Of a stretch of 57,008 nucleotides of DNA, positions 54,983-57,008 are shown piece by piece. Made by a program: the position numbers and the translations under genes. The DNA comes from Polaromonas sp. (GTDB lineage Bacteria > Pseudomonadota > Gammaproteobacteria > Burkholderiales > Burkholderiaceae_C). The stretch lies in the NCBI RefSeq assembly GCF_012927415.1, contig NZ_JABBPF010000021.1, positions 1 to 57,008 on the forward strand. Direction: 5' to 3'. Below the pieces are notes generated by a model. The model worked only from the letters and a program-made list of their open reading frames with translations, had not been told where the DNA came from and made no database searches. Numbering within the stretch: the stretch's first letter is position 1; each line of letters opens with the position of its first letter.

Positions 54983-55804
54983 ATGAAGCTGCACGTCAGG
55001 CACACGACCGATTACCGCTACACCGAGCCCTTGCGCTATGCGCTGCAGACGCTCTGGCTGACGCCGCAATCCGGCACCGCGCAGACGGTGAATTTCTGGA
55101 GCGTGGGAGCGCCCGAAAAGCTCTTTTCACAGCGCGACGCCTTTGGCAACGTCATCCATTCCTATACCTTCGTCGGCCAAGCCGCTGACAACGTGCGCTG
55201 GAGCCTGGTCAATGCCGCTGGCAGGGTTGAAACCCTGGGCATTGCCGAGTTCACCGACGACGCCAGCCTGCCGCTTCCGCAGCTCTATCTGCGCGCCACC
55301 GAGCTGGCCCGCCCGCACCCCCTGCTGGCGGCATTTGGCCGGCGCTTTGTCACGCGGGGCAGCGCTGGCGGAAAGGCCGATTTGAGTGAGCTGCTGGCCT
55401 TGAGCCTGGGCATAGCGGGCGCGGTCAGCTACCGGCAATACAGCACCAATGTCACCACCACGGCCTTGCAGGCCTTTGAATCTGGCGCCGGCGTGTGCCA
55501 GGACCAGGCCCATGTGATGGTGGCAATTTGCCGAAGCCTGGGGATTCCGGCGCGCTACGTCAGCGGTTATTTTTACGCTGCCAACGAACCCGACCTTGCC
55601 AGCCATGCCTGGGCAGATGTTTGCCTCGACGTGGCAAGTCGCCGTTGGGTCAGCATTGATATCACGCACAGCTGCCTGATCGACGAGCGCCATGTGCGCC
55701 TGGCGATGGGCACTGACTACAACGCCTGCCCGCCGATCAAAGGCGTGCGGCATGGTGGCGGGCTGGAGTCCATGACGGTGAAGATCACGATTGAGCCGGT
55801 TTAA
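54983..55804 (+). CDS. Transglutaminase-like cysteine protease family protein
   Basis: Third member of the trio, 273 residues. The N-terminal DUF2126/bacterial transglutaminase-like domain starts MKLHVRHTTDYRYTEPLRYALQ; the catalytic core has Cys in GAGVCQDQAHVM, His in SHAWADVCLD and Asp in SIDITHSC. No signal peptide, so cytoplasmic. Likely a peptidase or amidase in the product pathway, by family prediction only. Starts 40 bases after the alpha-E stop. Confidence 0.93.
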   Translation: MKLHVRHTTDYRYTEPLRYALQTLWLTPQSGTAQTVNFWSVGAPEKLFSQRDAFGNVIHSYTFVGQAADNVRWSLVNAAGRVETLGIAEFTDDASLPLPQLYLRATELARPHPLLAAFGRRFVTRGSAGGKADLSELLALSLGIAGAVSYRQYSTNVTTTALQAFESGAGVCQDQAHVMVAICRSLGIPARYVSGYFYAANEPDLASHAWADVCLDVASRRWVSIDITHSCLIDERHVRLAMGTDYNACPPIKGVRHGGGLESMTVKITIEPV

Positions 55805-55816
55805 GCACTGAACGGT

Positions 55817-56908
55817 TCAGGGCTTCATCTGCTCCGCCACTTTCCGCCCCAGCTCGATCACTGCCATGGCGTAGTAACTGCTCCAGTTGTAACGGGTGAT
55901 GGCGTAAAAATTCTCGGTGCCGGCCACATAGCTCGGCGCATCGGGCCCGTTGAGCAGCTCGATTAATGCGAGCGGTCCTTTGTGATCCAGCGCGGCGCCT
56001 TCCAGCACCGCGCCCTTGGCGGTGAGGCTGGCGACGCTGAAGGTGGGCAGGATGTCGGGCGCCATCAGCGCGTCCAGGTCCAAATGGCGGTTGTCAAAGC
56101 TGACCGGGTAGTGCGTTGGCATGCCGGGCTGCCAGTTGAAGGCCTTGAAGTAGTTGGCGACCGATCCGATCACGTCGGCCGGGCTGTTCCACAGGTCTAC
56201 CGTGCCGTCACCATCAAAGTCGACCGCGTACTTGACCCAGCTCGACGGCATGAATTGCGGCATGCCCATTGCGCCGGCATAGCTGCCCCTGGCTTCAAAC
56301 GGGTCGGCGCCCTTGCGGTTTTCCAGCGTCAGGAATTGTTCAATTTCCCCCTTGAAGTACTCGCTGCGCTCCTTGGCGCGCGGGTGGTTGGCTGGAAAGT
56401 CGAAGGCCAGCGTGGTGAGCGCATCCATCACGCGAAATTTGCCAGTGTCCCGGCCATAAATCGTTTCGACGCCAATGATGCCGACGATGATTTCGGCGGG
56501 CACGCCGTACTCCTGCTCGGCCCGCGCCAGGGTTTCGCGGTTGGTGCGCCAGAAGTTCACGCCGGCCTGAATGCGGATGGGGTCGATAAAACGGCTGCGG
56601 TACACGCGCCAGTTTTTGACAAAAGCCTGGCTGGGTGGCTGCATCAGCCGCGCGACGCTGGCGTTGTAGCTCGACTGGCCGATGGTCTGGCGCACCCACT
56701 CCTGGTCGAGGTTGCGGCGGCTGGCCAGGTCGTCAGCAAACTGCATGGCATCGGGACGGGTGGCGTACATCGGACCCTGCGCTTGTGCTGCGCTCTCTGA
56801 AACCCTGTATTTCAGAGGTTTTGCCTCACAGGTCCAGGAAGTACCGGCAAGAGTAGCTATCAAAAAAATAGCAAGGCTGAAGCGGCGAAAAGGTGTTTTG
56901 AGTGTCAT
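55817..56908 (-). CDS. mltB: Lytic murein transglycosylase B
   Basis: Periplasmic enzyme that cleaves peptidoglycan glycan strands with formation of anhydromuramic ends. The 363-residue precursor has a signal peptide, IFLIATLAGTSWTCEA, and the MltB domain: AEIIVGIIGVETIYGRDTGKFRVMDAL with the catalytic Glu, MGMPQFMPSSWVKYAVDFDGDG and TGTENFYAITRYNWSSYYAMAV. The leader carries a 17-bp repeat (56856) used as coding sequence for the hydrophobic stretch. No lipobox Cys at the usual place. Confidence 0.94.
   Translation of the reverse strand: MTLKTPFRRFSLAIFLIATLAGTSWTCEAKPLKYRVSESAAQAQGPMYATRPDAMQFADDLASRRNLDQEWVRQTIGQSSYNASVARLMQPPSQAFVKNWRVYRSRFIDPIRIQAGVNFWRTNRETLARAEQEYGVPAEIIVGIIGVETIYGRDTGKFRVMDALTTLAFDFPANHPRAKERSEYFKGEIEQFLTLENRKGADPFEARGSYAGAMGMPQFMPSSWVKYAVDFDGDGTVDLWNSPADVIGSVANYFKAFNWQPGMPTHYPVSFDNRHLDLDALMAPDILPTFSVASLTAKGAVLEGAALDHKGPLALIELLNGPDAPSYVAGTENFYAITRYNWSSYYAMAVIELGRKVAEQMKP
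56856..56872. repeat. GCTAT-N7-ATAGC repeat, copy 9
   Basis: GCTATCAAAAAAATAGC with perfect arms, within the mltB signal-peptide codons. Confidence 0.6.
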
Positions 56909-56935
56909 GCGAAAGAAGGTGTGGGCTGCAGGATT

Positions 56936-57008
56936 TTAAGCAGGCCAGACCAGCCGCTTGAGTTGCAGCTTCAGTTGCCGGAGCTGGACATGCTGAGGGG
57001 CCGGTGTT
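56936..57008 (-). CDS. C-terminal end of an unknown gene
   Basis: On the minus strand the last 23 codons read in part APQHVQLRQLKLQLKRLVWPA, then TAA at 56936. The right edge cuts the rest. Leu/Lys/Gln content suggests an amphipathic helix. Too short to assign. Confidence 0.35.
   Translation of the reverse strand, partial: TPAPQHVQLRQLKLQLKRLVWPA

Overview
The window looks like part of a chromosome from a Comamonadaceae-type betaproteobacterium (Polaromonas or Rhodoferax relatives fit best). This is inferred from Bug-family solute receptors, the pyrG-kdsA-eno-ftsB gene order, a PaaN-type phenylacetate cluster, high-GC codon use, and a short GCTAT-N7-ATAGC repeat that recurs within genes and between them. 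No rRNA, tRNA or CRISPR was seen. The last base of a Bug receptor gene's 5' part lies off the left edge, and the tail of an unknown gene runs off the right edge.

1-29.6 kb is mostly housekeeping: a Bug receptor (partial), xerD, a decayed second Bug gene, cfa, a ferritin-like DUF455 protein, a gamma-carbonic anhydrase, hslO, then a minus-strand pyrG-kdsA-DUF1330-eno-ftsB run, coaBC-membrane protein-dut, a glycine-zipper lipoprotein, a SlyD-like isomerase, a RoxA/YcfD-type ribosomal oxygenase, an alanine-rich lipoprotein, an MBL hydrolase, bamC-dapA, a methyltransferase, a 39-residue membrane peptide and an MFS transporter. A plus-strand block parE-lytic transglycosylase-degenerate GGDEF protein-parC follows; a LexA-like box lies just upstream of parE.

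29.6-48.5 kb is a catabolic island for phenylacetate. A long minus-strand unit runs paaN-paaG-(paaH, broken)-paaI-paaK-thiolase-LivJ-type receptor-(crotonase remnant)-paaABCDE. paaX and a branched-chain-type ABC importer are on the plus strand. PaaK makes phenylacetyl-CoA, PaaABCDE epoxidises it using oxygen, PaaG isomerises it, PaaN-type enzyme opens and oxidises the ring product, and the thiolase ends the path; PaaH is decayed here and no PaaF is present, so those steps must be supplied from elsewhere or the path is impaired. Similar inverted half-sites lie in front of paaN/paaX and in front of the importer, suggesting common control by PaaX. The importer's second ATPase is fused to an N-terminal hemerythrin domain, the most unusual protein here. 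The island is bracketed by directly repeated comEC sequence: a decayed 335-bp fragment next to an IS3 scrap on the left and intact comEC on the right.

48.5-57 kb holds ridA, comEC, a degraded collagen-like region with six copies of an 8-bp repeat, the ATP-grasp/alpha-E/transglutaminase trio (with a 58-bp duplication of the alpha-E gene start), and mltB.
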